Source of the DNA: Clostridia bacterium
GTDB taxonomy: Bacteria; Bacillota; Clostridia; Oscillospirales; CAG-272
Direction: 5' to 3'
Length of the DNA stretch: 5,507 nucleotides
NCBI GenBank assembly: GCA_900769475.1
Contig: CAAGGQ010000018.1
Span: 1 to 5,507, forward strand
The position numbers and the translations under genes were made by a program. The notes below the pieces were generated by a model, which was not told the origin of the DNA, made no database searches, and saw nothing but the letters and a program-made list of their open reading frames with translations. Each line of letters begins with the position of its first letter. Within the stretch, counting starts at the first letter, position 1. Below, in pieces: positions 1 to 5,225 of this stretch.

Positions 1-87
1 CAGTACCGGGGAGCAGAACTGAAACTGCCTGCCGGTGTGGATATGGATGCGGTGGCCGCAATCCTGCGCTCCCTTCAGTCGCTATGA
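1..87 (+). CDS. tnpA: IS66 accessory protein TnpA, C-terminal end only
   Basis: Frame 1 is open from the first base and ends at TGA 85-87, giving the last 28 residues. They include LPAGVDMDAVAAILRSL, close to the usual C-terminus of IS66 TnpA/OrfA proteins (a leucine-proline-alanine-glycine-valine segment followed by a short helix). The stop overlaps the tnpB start in an ATGA arrangement, the normal coupling of these two genes. In IS66-type elements TnpA is a small helix-turn-helix protein required for transposition along with TnpB and TnpC. The DNA-binding region is outside the window. Identity rests on the tail motif and position. Confidence 0.85.
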   Translation, partial: QYRGAELKLPAGVDMDAVAAILRSLQSL

Positions 88-437
88 TTGATCTGAGCAA
101 AGTCCGCAACTTTTATGTAGCCTGCGGATATACCGACCTCCGCTTTGGAATCGACGGTCTGGCGGCAGTGGTCACGCAGCAGTTCGGCGGACATCTGGAC
201 GAGGAAAGCCTGTTTCTTTTCTGTGGCCGCAGGACAGACCGGATCAAGGCCCTGTACTGGTCCGGCGACGGATATGTTCTGCTATACAAGCGGCTCTCCA
301 ACGGTCGGTTCCAATGGCCAAGGTCAGAAGCAGAGCTTCGACTATTGGACCCCCAGAGCTTCCGCTGGCTCATGGAGGGCTTGCGGATCGAGCAGAAAAC
401 TGCCATCCGCAAAGGAAAGCCCAAAGATCTTTTCTGA
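84..437 (+). CDS. tnpB: IS66 family accessory protein TnpB (Orf2)
   Basis: This 117-residue protein has the normal length for the IS66 Orf2/TnpB family. Family landmarks visible in order are the N-terminal strand with VACGYTDLRFGIDGLAAVV (about residues 13-31), the central LFLFCGRRTDRIKALYW (43-59), then GDGYVLLYKRLSNGRFQWP (61-79) and a C-terminal basic tail. The ATG lies in an ATGA overlap with the tnpA stop, and no strong separate Shine-Dalgarno site is seen, so translation is probably coupled to tnpA. TnpB is required for transposition of IS66-type elements, but its biochemical role is not settled. The gene is intact, with no frameshift. An 82-bp gap with a promoter separates it from tnpC. 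Confidence 0.96.
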   Translation: MIDLSKVRNFYVACGYTDLRFGIDGLAAVVTQQFGGHLDEESLFLFCGRRTDRIKALYWSGDGYVLLYKRLSNGRFQWPRSEAELRLLDPQSFRWLMEGLRIEQKTAIRKGKPKDLF

Positions 438-460
438 ATAAAAATGTAATATTACTGTAC

Positions 461-498
461 TTTATCCTGCCGTTATGCTATAATAATGGCAGGATAAA
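461..498 (+). promoter_or_regulatory. tnpC promoter inside a perfect inverted repeat
   Basis: The arms TTTATCCTGCC (461-471) and GGCAGGATAAA (488-498) are perfect 11-bp complements around a 16-nt loop. The loop contains TGC followed by TATAAT (476-484), a consensus extended -10 element. The -35 at 17 bp spacing is poor (TGTACT, 456-461), as is common with an extended -10. Placement between tnpB and tnpC suggests that tnpC has its own promoter. The palindrome could be an operator over the -10, or an RNA hairpin that forms only in read-through transcripts from tnpA-tnpB. The choice between these is inference. Confidence 0.7.
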
Positions 499-507
499 TC
501 TATTTTC

Positions 508-514
508 GGAGGAG
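508..514 (+). promoter_or_regulatory. Ribosome binding site of tnpC
   Basis: GGAGGAG lies 5 bases before the ATG at 520. It is a near-perfect Shine-Dalgarno site and fixes the tnpC start. Confidence 0.9.
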
Positions 515-519
515 AATTT

Positions 520-2142
520 ATGGCCGCAGCAAAAGTAAAAAAGACATATACAGCTGCGGAAGTAGCCGCTCTGGAAAACACCATCCAGACTCAGCAGGGC
601 CAGATCGAGGCACAGCAGGCGCAGATCGAAGAGCTGAAGCGCAAGCTGGACCATATGAACGAAGTCTTCGCCAACGCCCAGCGGGCCCGTTTTGGTCAGT
701 CCAGCGAGAAGGCAGCCTATGTTCTCGGCACAGACCAGATGAGCCTGTTCAACGAGGCAGAAAAGGAGCAGGATCATAAAGCAGAGGAACCCACCGAGGA
801 GACCTTCACCGTCAAGGCTCATGCCCGCAAGAAGCGCACCCTGGAGGAGATGACCGCCAAGCTCGCTGAGGAGGAGATCCTGCTGGAGCTGCCGGAGGAC
901 CAGCGCATCTGCGGCAAGTGCGGCGGCACATTTAAGCCCATTGGCAAGAAGTTTGTCCGTCATGAGCTGCAGATCATTCCCCGTCAGGCGAAGCTGCTGG
1001 CCTACTACACCGTGACCTATGCCTGTGACCACTGCGAAAAGGATACCGGCTTTGCCCACATCGCCAATGTGAAGCCTCCTGTTCCCCTCATGAAGCACAG
1101 CCTGGCATCTCCCTCCTCCGTGGCCGACATTATGGCGAAGAAGTACGCCGACGGCCTGCCCCTGGCCCGTCAGGAGAAGATCTGGGCCAGAGAGGGCGTG
1201 GAGCTGAGCCGTGCCACTATGGCCAATTGGGTGATCCAGTGCGCTCAAACCTGGCTGAAGCCCCTGTATAAGCACATGAAGCAGCGTCTGCTGGAAGAGG
1301 AAGTGATCCACGCCGATGAAACTGTGGTCCAGGTGCTGAAGGAAGACGGCAAGCCTGCCAGTTCAGAGTCCCGGATGTGGGTATACGGCAGTGGCGAACG
1401 CAGTGCCACTCCGATCCGGCTGTTCGAATACCAACCCGACCGCAGCGGCAAGCGGGCCGAGAGTTTCCTGAGAGGCTTCAGCAAGAAGCTGGTGACAGAT
1501 GGGTATGCCGGATACAACGCAGTAGCCAATGTGACCCATTTCGGATGCTGGACGCACATGAAGCGCAAATGGCATGAAGCCATGCCGAAGGGAGCTACGG
1601 TGCAGACCAGCAAGGCCGCTGTCGGTTACCAGTACTGCAATAAGCTGTTTGCCCTGGAGAAGAAGTGCGCCGATTTCAACAATAAGCTGCGGAAAGAATA
1701 CCGCCAGAACTTTGTCAGACCTGTTCTGGAGGAGTATTTCTGCTGGGTAAATACACTGAACCCTGAAGCGGGCAGCAAGCTGGAAACGGCGATGAAATAT
1801 GCCCAGAACCAGAGGGGTCCGCTGAGTGCATTTATAGACCACCCAGATGTGCCGATTTCCAATAATCTGGCGGAGAACGCAATCCGTCCCTTTGCCCTGG
1901 GTCGTAAGAACTGGCTCTTTTGCGATACCACGAAGGGCGCAGAAGCCAGTGCGATTGTGTACTCAATCGTGGAAACTACAAAGGCGAATGGTATTGATCC
2001 GTACAACTACCTGCTGTATGTGCTGTCGGTGCTGCCGTACTACGGCAAGTCGCTGTCCCACGAACTGCTGGAAGCCCAGATGCCCTGGAGCAATGAGGTG
2101 CAGAGCAGATACCGCAACGTAGCAAAAATCGCCACGGAATAA
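520..2142 (+). CDS. tnpC: IS66 family DDE transposase TnpC
   Basis: This 540-residue protein has the full length of IS66 transposases. An N-terminal glutamine-rich coiled coil (about 14-50, the IS66 leucine-zipper region) leads into ARFGQSSEK (56-64). A zinc finger follows, with cysteine pairs C131/C134 and C169/C172. The catalytic domain has the DDE residues in typical contexts: D266 in IHADET, D327 in VTDGYAGY and E452 in NNLAENAIRP, with GCWTHMKRK (342-350) between the second and third. The C-terminal IS66 domain covers about 470-530. The enzyme cuts and joins the element ends. The start is set by the GGAGGAG site. Nothing is missing, so it is probably active. A 277-codon open frame antisense to its 5' part is a composition shadow. 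Confidence 0.98.
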   Translation: MAAAKVKKTYTAAEVAALENTIQTQQGQIEAQQAQIEELKRKLDHMNEVFANAQRARFGQSSEKAAYVLGTDQMSLFNEAEKEQDHKAEEPTEETFTVKAHARKKRTLEEMTAKLAEEEILLELPEDQRICGKCGGTFKPIGKKFVRHELQIIPRQAKLLAYYTVTYACDHCEKDTGFAHIANVKPPVPLMKHSLASPSSVADIMAKKYADGLPLARQEKIWAREGVELSRATMANWVIQCAQTWLKPLYKHMKQRLLEEEVIHADETVVQVLKEDGKPASSESRMWVYGSGERSATPIRLFEYQPDRSGKRAESFLRGFSKKLVTDGYAGYNAVANVTHFGCWTHMKRKWHEAMPKGATVQTSKAAVGYQYCNKLFALEKKCADFNNKLRKEYRQNFVRPVLEEYFCWVNTLNPEAGSKLETAMKYAQNQRGPLSAFIDHPDVPISNNLAENAIRPFALGRKNWLFCDTTKGAEASAIVYSIVETTKANGIDPYNYLLYVLSVLPYYGKSLSHELLEAQMPWSNEVQSRYRNVAKIATE

Positions 2143-2155
2143 ACATAACCACCAA

Positions 2156-2182
2156 CGGCGGGGTCCATTATGGACCCCGCCG
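2156..2182 (+). terminator. GC-rich hairpin after tnpC
   Basis: The 12-bp perfect arms CGGCGGGGTCCA (2156-2167) and TGGACCCCGCCG (2171-2182) enclose a 3-nt TTA loop, 13 bases after the tnpC stop and inside the IS66 end. No run of T follows directly (GCAAGTGTTTGTC), so termination would be weak. The hairpin may instead block read-through or act as a structural part of the end. Confidence 0.6.
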
Positions 2183-2199
2183 CAAGTGTTTGTCAAGGT

Positions 2200-2220
2200 G
2201 TGCGATTGTTAAGCGCTTAC
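2200..2220 (-). repeat. IS66 right terminal inverted repeat
   Basis: Read on the minus strand from 2220 inward, the sequence begins GTAAGCGCTTAACAATC, matching the GTAAGCG start typical of IS66 terminal repeats. The partner repeat is off the window, so the inner boundary of about 21 bp is an estimate. Confidence 0.75.
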
Positions 2221-2228
2221 AATTCAAG
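2221..2228. repeat. Possible 8-bp target duplication of IS66 (one copy)
   Basis: AATTCAAG directly follows the IS66 end, and IS66 insertions usually duplicate 8 bp. The other copy is not in the window, so this is only a candidate. If it is the duplication, the target was within the T-arm of a tRNA gene. Confidence 0.35.
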
Positions 2229-2245
2229 TCCTAGTGCCCCTGCCA
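2223..2245 (+). pseudogene. 3' fragment of a tRNA-Trp gene (T-loop to CCA)
   Basis: The T-loop TTCAAGT (2223-2229) is followed by the 3' T-stem strand CCTAG (2230-2234). The 3' acceptor strand TGCCCCT (2235-2241), discriminator G73 (2242) and encoded CCA (2243-2245) come next, and an intrinsic terminator starts three bases later. An acceptor pairing with AGGGGCA plus G73 is the pattern of bacterial tRNA-Trp; the Bacillus and Escherichia coli tRNA-Trp ends are nearly the same. Everything 5' of the T-loop is missing: the next bases upstream are AA and then the IS66 end, and no AGGGGCA 5' strand or CCA anticodon arm lies within the expected 75 nt. The two bases before the loop (AA) also cannot pair with C61-C62. 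It is either a gene cut by IS66 or an attachment-site duplicate left by an integrated element. It cannot make a working tRNA here. Confidence 0.75.
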
Positions 2246-2247
2246 AG

Positions 2248-2288
2248 AATCGGTGATCTTTGAAAAAAGGTCGCCGATTTTTGTTTTT
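2248..2288 (+). terminator. Intrinsic terminator of the tRNA-Trp locus
   Basis: A 14-bp stem, AATCGGTGATCTTT (2248-2261) with AAAGGTCGCCGATT (2266-2279), contains only two G-T wobbles. It has a GAAA tetraloop (2262-2265) and is followed by TTTGTTTTT (2280-2288). It starts three bases after the tRNA CCA, as expected for the native terminator of this tRNA gene. Confidence 0.92.
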
Positions 2289-2301
2289 CTGGATAGAGAA
2301 G

Positions 2302-2331
2302 ACGGGCGTACCGCGGATGCGGTATGCCCGT
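2302..2331. repeat. Palindromic hairpin, intact sister of the IS21 target
   Basis: The arms ACGGGCGTACCGC (2302-2314) and GCGGTATGCCCGT (2319-2331) form a 13-bp stem with one G-T wobble and a GGAT loop. The palindrome interrupted by IS21 (2498-2510 plus 5308-5324), read on the minus strand, gives the same CGGGCGTACCGC arm, the same GGAT loop and a right arm differing at one base. Two inverted copies bracketing a hairpin-rich spacer resemble a REP/BIME-type repeat. A terminator role is possible, but the T tract (TTTAGT) is weak. Confidence 0.75.
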
Positions 2332-2382
2332 TTAGTCTGTCGATAAACTCTCCCAGGCAAGATTTTCGGAGGGAGGGGGTGT

Positions 2383-2413
2383 GTGCGGGGGAACCGTCAG
2401 GGTTCCCCTGCGC
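2383..2413. repeat. Stable intergenic hairpin
   Basis: The stem pairs GTGCGGGGGAACC (2383-2395) with GGTTCCCCTGCGC (2401-2413): 13 pairs including two wobbles, with a GTCAG loop. No T tract follows on either strand. It is one of several consecutive hairpins in this spacer, with no identified function. Confidence 0.65.
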
Positions 2414-2427
2414 GTTCAATAAAGGAC

Positions 2428-2460
2428 GGCCTCCGAACTTATGAAGAAAGTTCGGAAGCC
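2428..2460. repeat. Intergenic hairpin
   Basis: The 9-bp perfect stem TCCGAACTT (2432-2440) with AAGTTCGGA (2448-2456) is extended by GGC/GCC across one C-A mismatch. The loop is ATGAAGA. No T tract follows, and the function is unknown. Confidence 0.6.
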
Positions 2461-2464
2461 TAAG

Positions 2465-2496
2465 CAGCTTGTCGAAAATGCTTTTTCGACAAGCTG
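2465..2496. repeat. Perfect 14-bp hairpin
   Basis: CAGCTTGTCGAAAA (2465-2478) pairs perfectly with TTTTCGACAAGCTG (2483-2496) around TGCT. It lies 3 bases from the palindrome split by IS21. In the pre-insertion sequence it sat about 50 bp downstream of the minus-strand host gene ending at 5337, so it could help terminate or stabilise that transcript. Its A/T-rich stem top is unlike a classical terminator. Confidence 0.65.
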
Positions 2497-2497
2497 G

Positions 2498-2510
2498 ATG
2501 GGCGTACCGC
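2498..2510. repeat. Left half of a palindrome split by IS21
   Basis: ATGGGCGTACCGC (2498-2510) is complementary to GCGGTACGCCCGT at 5312-5324, with one T-G wobble. The two arms are separated by the IS21 element. Once the element and one ATCCG copy are removed, they form a 13-bp stem with an ATCC loop. Confidence 0.85.
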
Positions 2511-2515
2511 ATCCG
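2511..2515. repeat. IS21 target-site duplication, left copy
   Basis: ATCCG abuts the TGTAAATTCCG end of the element and is repeated at 5308-5312. Five bp is within the 4-8 bp range known for IS21-family elements. Confidence 0.88.
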
Positions 2516-2555
2516 TGTAAATTCCGGCATATAAGCCACACCTGCACGGACTTTT
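2516..2555 (+). repeat. IS21 terminal inverted repeat, istB-distal end
   Basis: This 40-bp end begins TGTAAATTCCG and includes AGCCACACCTGCACGG. It differs from the opposite end at six positions, five of them in the 12-18 interval between the tip and the first AGCCAC repeat. Confidence 0.92.
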
Positions 2556-2604
2556 AGCCACGGTGTCACGGGGTTTTAGCCACACCGTCTCGGACTGGAG
2601 CCAC
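2534..2604 (+). repeat. AGCCAC repeat array in the IS21 end (L1-L4)
   Basis: AGCCAC occurs at 2534, 2556, 2578 and 2599, spaced 22, 22 and 21 bp, with shared CACGG and TTTT blocks in the first two units. Repeated transposase-binding sites within the ends are a known trait of IS21 elements, and roughly two helical turns separate the units. The spacing and the 18-bp offset from the tip are exactly mirrored at the other end. Confidence 0.85.
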
Positions 2605-2607
2605 AGT

Positions 2608-2637
2608 GGTCAGAGGGGCTGTTACACCCCTCCGACC
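2608..2637 (-). terminator. Hairpin closing the IS21 operon
   Basis: On the transcribed strand GGTCGGAGGGG pairs with CCCCTCTGACC (11 pairs, one wobble) around an 8-nt loop, starting 6 bases after the stop of the small third gene. No T tract follows, so it is terminator-like rather than a clear intrinsic terminator. It could equally shield the element from outside transcription. Confidence 0.5.
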
Positions 2638-2643
2638 TGTCAA

Positions 2644-2832
2644 TCAGGCTTTATCCCAGTAGGCTATAATCTTTCTCGACTGCTCATAAATGTCCTGCTC
2701 CGTCCATTCGGGGCAGTCATCGGGTTCCTTTGAGAACAGGCTTAGAATTTCTTGCTTGGCTTGCTCGGTGTTGCGCTTGCCGTGGAACCACCAGGCGTAC
2801 CGGGTGTCCAGCATTTTCCGGGTTAGGGTCAT
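2644..2832 (-). CDS. Small third protein of the IS21 operon, function unknown
   Basis: The 62-residue product does not belong to a family I recognise. Its ATG is separated from the istB stop by a single base and is preceded by GGGAGGG with about 5 bases of spacing, so it looks genuinely translated and coupled to istB. The protein is charged and rich in aromatic residues. TRYAWWFHGK (10-19) carries paired tryptophans, an acidic middle follows (KEPDDCPEWTEQD, 35-47), and the C-terminal helix is YEQSRKIIAYWDK. No signal peptide, membrane segment or cysteine-based metal site is visible. It lies inside the element ends, so it moves with IS21. It may be a small accessory factor for transposition or a regulator; that is inference. 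Classical IS21 elements have only istA and istB. Confidence 0.75.
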   Translation of the reverse strand: MTLTRKMLDTRYAWWFHGKRNTEQAKQEILSLFSKEPDDCPEWTEQDIYEQSRKIIAYWDKA

Positions 2833-2833
2833 G

Positions 2834-3604
2834 TCAGCCCTCCCGGTTTCTCAGGCCGTGGCGTTCCCGCATGGAGACTTTTCCGTCAATCAGCACCTCG
2901 TAGGCGTTGTGGACGATCCGGTCCAGGATGGCCTCGGCAATGGCACTGCGCTCCTCGGAATTGGGGTGGAGCCGCTCGTACCAGTCATCCGGTTCGTACT
3001 GGGTGCAGAAGATCATGGCTCCCTTGCTGCAACGGGCTTCAATGACCTCCAGCAGATTGTAGCTCTCCTGAGGCGTCAGGCAGCGGATCAGCCATTCATC
3101 CAGGATCAGAAGGTCATACTTCTGGTAGCTCTTAATGGCCTTCTTCAGCTCTCCGGCGGCCTGGGCCAGGGCCAGCTCCTCCAGAAGCTCCGGGAGACGG
3201 GCATAGCGCACCGACAGCAGCTTTCGACAGGCGGCGTTGCCTAGGGCGCAGGCCAGATAGGTTTTGCCATTGCCGGAGGCTCCCTTGAAAATGATGTGGT
3301 GGTTCTTTGCAATGAAGTCACAGGCGGCGAACCGCAGGAGCTGGGCCTTGTCCAGATGGCGGTCCTCGTAGTATTCAATATCCTCAACTGCTGCACCGGG
3401 CTCGGCGAACCGGGCATCACGGATACAGCGAGCCAGCTTGTTGTTCTGGCGGCTGTTCCATTCGGCATCCACCAGAAGAGCTACACGCTCCTCAAAGCCC
3501 ATGTGGGCGTAGGTGGCCGGATCCTGGATCTGCCGTTCCAGCTCCGCAGCCATGGCACCAAAGCGCATGGCTTTCAGTGATTCAATGGTCGCGCTGTTCT
3601 TCAT
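2834..3604 (-). CDS. istB: IS21 family helper ATPase IstB
   Basis: This 256-residue AAA+ protein has the typical IstB length. The N-terminal helical region (about 1-95) contains SLKAMRFGAMAAELE, the usual IstB opening. Walker A is GASGNGKT (108-115) with the IstB-type FIAKNHHIIFKG lead-in, and Walker B is LLILDE (165-170). The C-terminal part has FCTQYEPDDWYERL and AILDRIVHNAYEVLIDG, matching the sensor regions of IstB and its DnaC-like relatives. ATP-bound IstB assembles on DNA, selects and bends the target, and stimulates IstA. The start codon overlaps the istA stop (ATGA, 3601-3604), so the two are coupled. All motifs needed for ATPase activity are present. Confidence 0.98.
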   Translation of the reverse strand: MKNSATIESLKAMRFGAMAAELERQIQDPATYAHMGFEERVALLVDAEWNSRQNNKLARCIRDARFAEPGAAVEDIEYYEDRHLDKAQLLRFAACDFIAKNHHIIFKGASGNGKTYLACALGNAACRKLLSVRYARLPELLEELALAQAAGELKKAIKSYQKYDLLILDEWLIRCLTPQESYNLLEVIEARCSKGAMIFCTQYEPDDWYERLHPNSEERSAIAEAILDRIVHNAYEVLIDGKVSMRERHGLRNREG

Positions 3605-5148
3605 CTGGAACTGCCTCCCTTCCGGAAGTAGTCCGCTCCACGGGTAATTCCGTGCTGGACAGGTTCCTTCTGAGGCTTTTGCTCCTGCGCCTTATCCTGT
3701 CCGTTCTTGAGGATGGTACTCAAGGTTCGGATGGAGGGCGTATTGGAGAAGGACAGCAGCCGCTTACAGGCATTTTCCAACCGAGCTGGCCCATAGCGGT
3801 CACACAGCTTCGTCATGCTGGCGCAGTATTTATACCCCTGTTCCGGCTCCCTGCCGCCCAGAAAGTATTTGACCACAGCGGCGGTGCTGTGGCCGATCGT
3901 GTCCGCCCAGTCGGTGAATTCCTTTTCGTTGTAGCTCAGATATGCCCGGTGTTCCATGGGCATATGCTCCGGCTTCACCACCGGCTCCCGGCGATAAACT
4001 CTGCTTCGGACATGGATAGCCACCCGGCTGCCGCGGAAGAACACCTCCACGGTGTTTGGGGTAAGGCGCATATTGACCTTTTCTCCAATGAGGTCATAGG
4101 GGACGGAATACTTGTTCATGCCGTCGCTGACCAGATAGTCATTGCCCACTTTCAGGTCAGGCGACCAGATGGCAGGCTCGTAAGGCTCGCCGGGCAGGGG
4201 CAGCATAAATTCCTTTTCCTCCTCAAGATAAGCCTCACGGCGGCTGCCGGGGCGCTTCTTAAAGTCCCGGTCATTCAGCTCCTCCAGCTTCTCCGCTACG
4301 GCAGCCTGTGCCTCATCTACAGAGAAGAACTTCCTGCTCCGCAGGGCGGCAAGGATCCAGGTGGAGGCAAATCGGACACCGCCTTCTGCATGGGACTTAT
4401 CCTGGGGATGGCGCACTCTGGCGGGGACAATGGCGGTTCCGTAATACGCCGCCATCTCCTGATACGAGCGGTTCAGAACGGTCTCGTACCGGGTGTTCTT
4501 TGTGATACCGGTCTTGAGATTGTCCGGCACCAGCAGACGGGTCACGCCGCCGAAGTAGGCATACGCATGAACATGGCAGGAGAGCCAATTTTCCAGTTTC
4601 ATATCGCCGCAGGCTTCTGCGTAGGTGAAGCAGCTGCAGGGCAGAACGGCCACGAACAGGTATGCCTTGCGGATTTCTCCGGTCACCGGATCATGGATGT
4701 CCAGAGCCGCACCGGCCCAGTCCACCTCCATAGCATCACCGGGCTTGTGCTGGATGCGCATGGTAGCCTTTGTCACCCTGGCCCACTGGCGGTACTTCTC
4801 GCAGAACTGGGTGTACATGTAGGGCACGGTGCCGTCAGCATGGCACCTGGCGCAGTATTCTTCCCAGAGCAGGGTCATGTTCACCCCCTTCCGGGCCAGC
4901 TCTGCGTGGATATACGGATAGTCCGGCAGCACATAGAGGGCCGTCTTCTGATATTCCTCCGGGAACAGCAGTTCCATGAGCATCTCGTTGGTGATGTTCT
5001 CCGGCAAAGGCCAGCCGATCCCGGCCTTTTCAGCAGCATCCAGAACTTTCCGGATGGTGTGGTGGGAGCTGCGCAGCTCCAGTTCCATGGTGCGCATACT
5101 CTTGTGCGGGTCAGACGCGACCCGCAGGATGTTTCTGTAGTCGAGCAA
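3601..5148 (-). CDS. istA: IS21 family DDE transposase IstA
   Basis: This 515-residue protein has the usual IstA length. A helix-turn-helix of the IS21 kind is near the N-terminus (about 17-37, MRTMELELRSSHHTIRKVL). The catalytic rve-type core has D143 in MEVDWAG, D209 in LLVPDNLKTG and E255 in PQDKSHAEGGV, in the spacing of IS21 transposases, and a C-terminal beta-rich Mu-transposase-like region follows. The start is TTG at 5148: AGGAGG lies 8 bases upstream and no ATG is better placed. IstA binds the AGCCAC repeat arrays, cuts the ends and joins them to target DNA chosen with IstB. A 549-codon open frame on the opposite strand is a composition artefact. Confidence 0.98.
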   Translation of the reverse strand: MLDYRNILRVASDPHKSMRTMELELRSSHHTIRKVLDAAEKAGIGWPLPENITNEMLMELLFPEEYQKTALYVLPDYPYIHAELARKGVNMTLLWEEYCARCHADGTVPYMYTQFCEKYRQWARVTKATMRIQHKPGDAMEVDWAGAALDIHDPVTGEIRKAYLFVAVLPCSCFTYAEACGDMKLENWLSCHVHAYAYFGGVTRLLVPDNLKTGITKNTRYETVLNRSYQEMAAYYGTAIVPARVRHPQDKSHAEGGVRFASTWILAALRSRKFFSVDEAQAAVAEKLEELNDRDFKKRPGSRREAYLEEEKEFMLPLPGEPYEPAIWSPDLKVGNDYLVSDGMNKYSVPYDLIGEKVNMRLTPNTVEVFFRGSRVAIHVRSRVYRREPVVKPEHMPMEHRAYLSYNEKEFTDWADTIGHSTAAVVKYFLGGREPEQGYKYCASMTKLCDRYGPARLENACKRLLSFSNTPSIRTLSTILKNGQDKAQEQKPQKEPVQHGITRGADYFRKGGSSR

Positions 5149-5156
5149 ATGAAATT

Positions 5157-5162
5157 CCTCCT
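5157..5162 (-). promoter_or_regulatory. Ribosome binding site that fixes the TTG start of istA
   Basis: On the minus strand AGGAGG is followed by AATTTCAT and then TTG CTC GAC. The 8-base spacing supports TTG at 5148 as the start. Confidence 0.85.
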
Positions 5163-5196
5163 AGATAAATGTCACACGATGCCGTGCGCAGATATC

Positions 5197-5225
5197 ATTA
5201 TAGAGGAATTATCGGGGTGTGGCTG
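5197..5225 (-). promoter_or_regulatory. Probable istA promoter overlapping a terminal repeat
   Basis: On the minus strand a consensus TATAAT lies at 5202-5197, about 50 bases before the TTG start. The -35 position at the usual 16-18 bp spacing falls on the innermost AGCCAC repeat (5219-5224) and has a poor hexamer (CAGCCA or AGCCAC). Binding of IstA to that repeat would cover the -35 region, so autorepression is plausible; this is inference. Confidence 0.6.

Larger units (their letters stand above)
1..2220 (+). mobile_element. IS66-family insertion sequence, left end outside the window
   Basis: The three-gene order tnpA-tnpB-tnpC is diagnostic of IS66. All three reading frames are on the plus strand; tnpB and tnpC are intact and only the C-terminus of tnpA is in view. 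The right boundary is placed at 2220, where the outward end read on the minus strand begins GTAAGCG, the usual start of IS66 terminal repeats. The left terminal repeat and most of tnpA are off the window, so full length and target duplication cannot be confirmed. IS66 elements usually make an 8-bp duplication, and the first eight bases outside the end are AATTCAAG (2221-2228). With tnpB and tnpC intact the element may still be mobile. Confidence 0.93.
2289..2515. other. Gene-free, hairpin-rich host spacer
   Basis: This stretch holds no credible reading frame; the short open frames here lack ribosome binding sites and recognisable proteins. It contains three complete hairpins listed separately, the sister palindrome at 2302-2331, and the left half of the palindrome split by IS21. 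A purine-rich unpaired piece (about 2368-2382, GGAGGGAGGGGGTGT) separates the first two. It lies between a plus-strand tRNA terminator and a minus-strand gene, so it was a convergent 3'-3' spacer before IS21 arrived. Confidence 0.7.

Noticed and set aside
478..1311. 277-codon minus-strand frame opposite the 5' part of tnpC
   Set aside because: The leucine/glycine-rich low-complexity translation is typical of an antisense shadow of a glutamine- and lysine-rich gene. No domain or ribosome site is seen.
2156..2245. A complete tRNA upstream of the CCA end
   Set aside because: No AGGGGCA acceptor strand, D-arm or CCA anticodon loop occurs in the 75 bases before 2245; this stretch is the IS66 end.
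2302..2515. CRISPR-like array
   Set aside because: The hairpins differ from one another in sequence and spacing. Only two copies of one palindrome exist, with no regular spacers and no cas genes.
2516..2535. A junction promoter in IS21 circles or tandems (TTTACA at one tip, TATAAG about 17 bp into the other)
   Set aside because: The spacing would fit with a 3-bp junction, but the resulting promoter would point away from istA sense transcription. The hexamers are short enough to occur by chance.
2231..2569. 112-codon minus-strand frame across the spacer and IS21 tip
   Set aside because: It runs through the tRNA fragment, the terminator, several hairpins and the IS21 boundary, so it is a chance opening.
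2690..3244. 184-codon plus-strand frame across the small third gene and istB
   Set aside because: It is antisense to two coupled minus-strand genes with good start signals, and its translation shows no family features.
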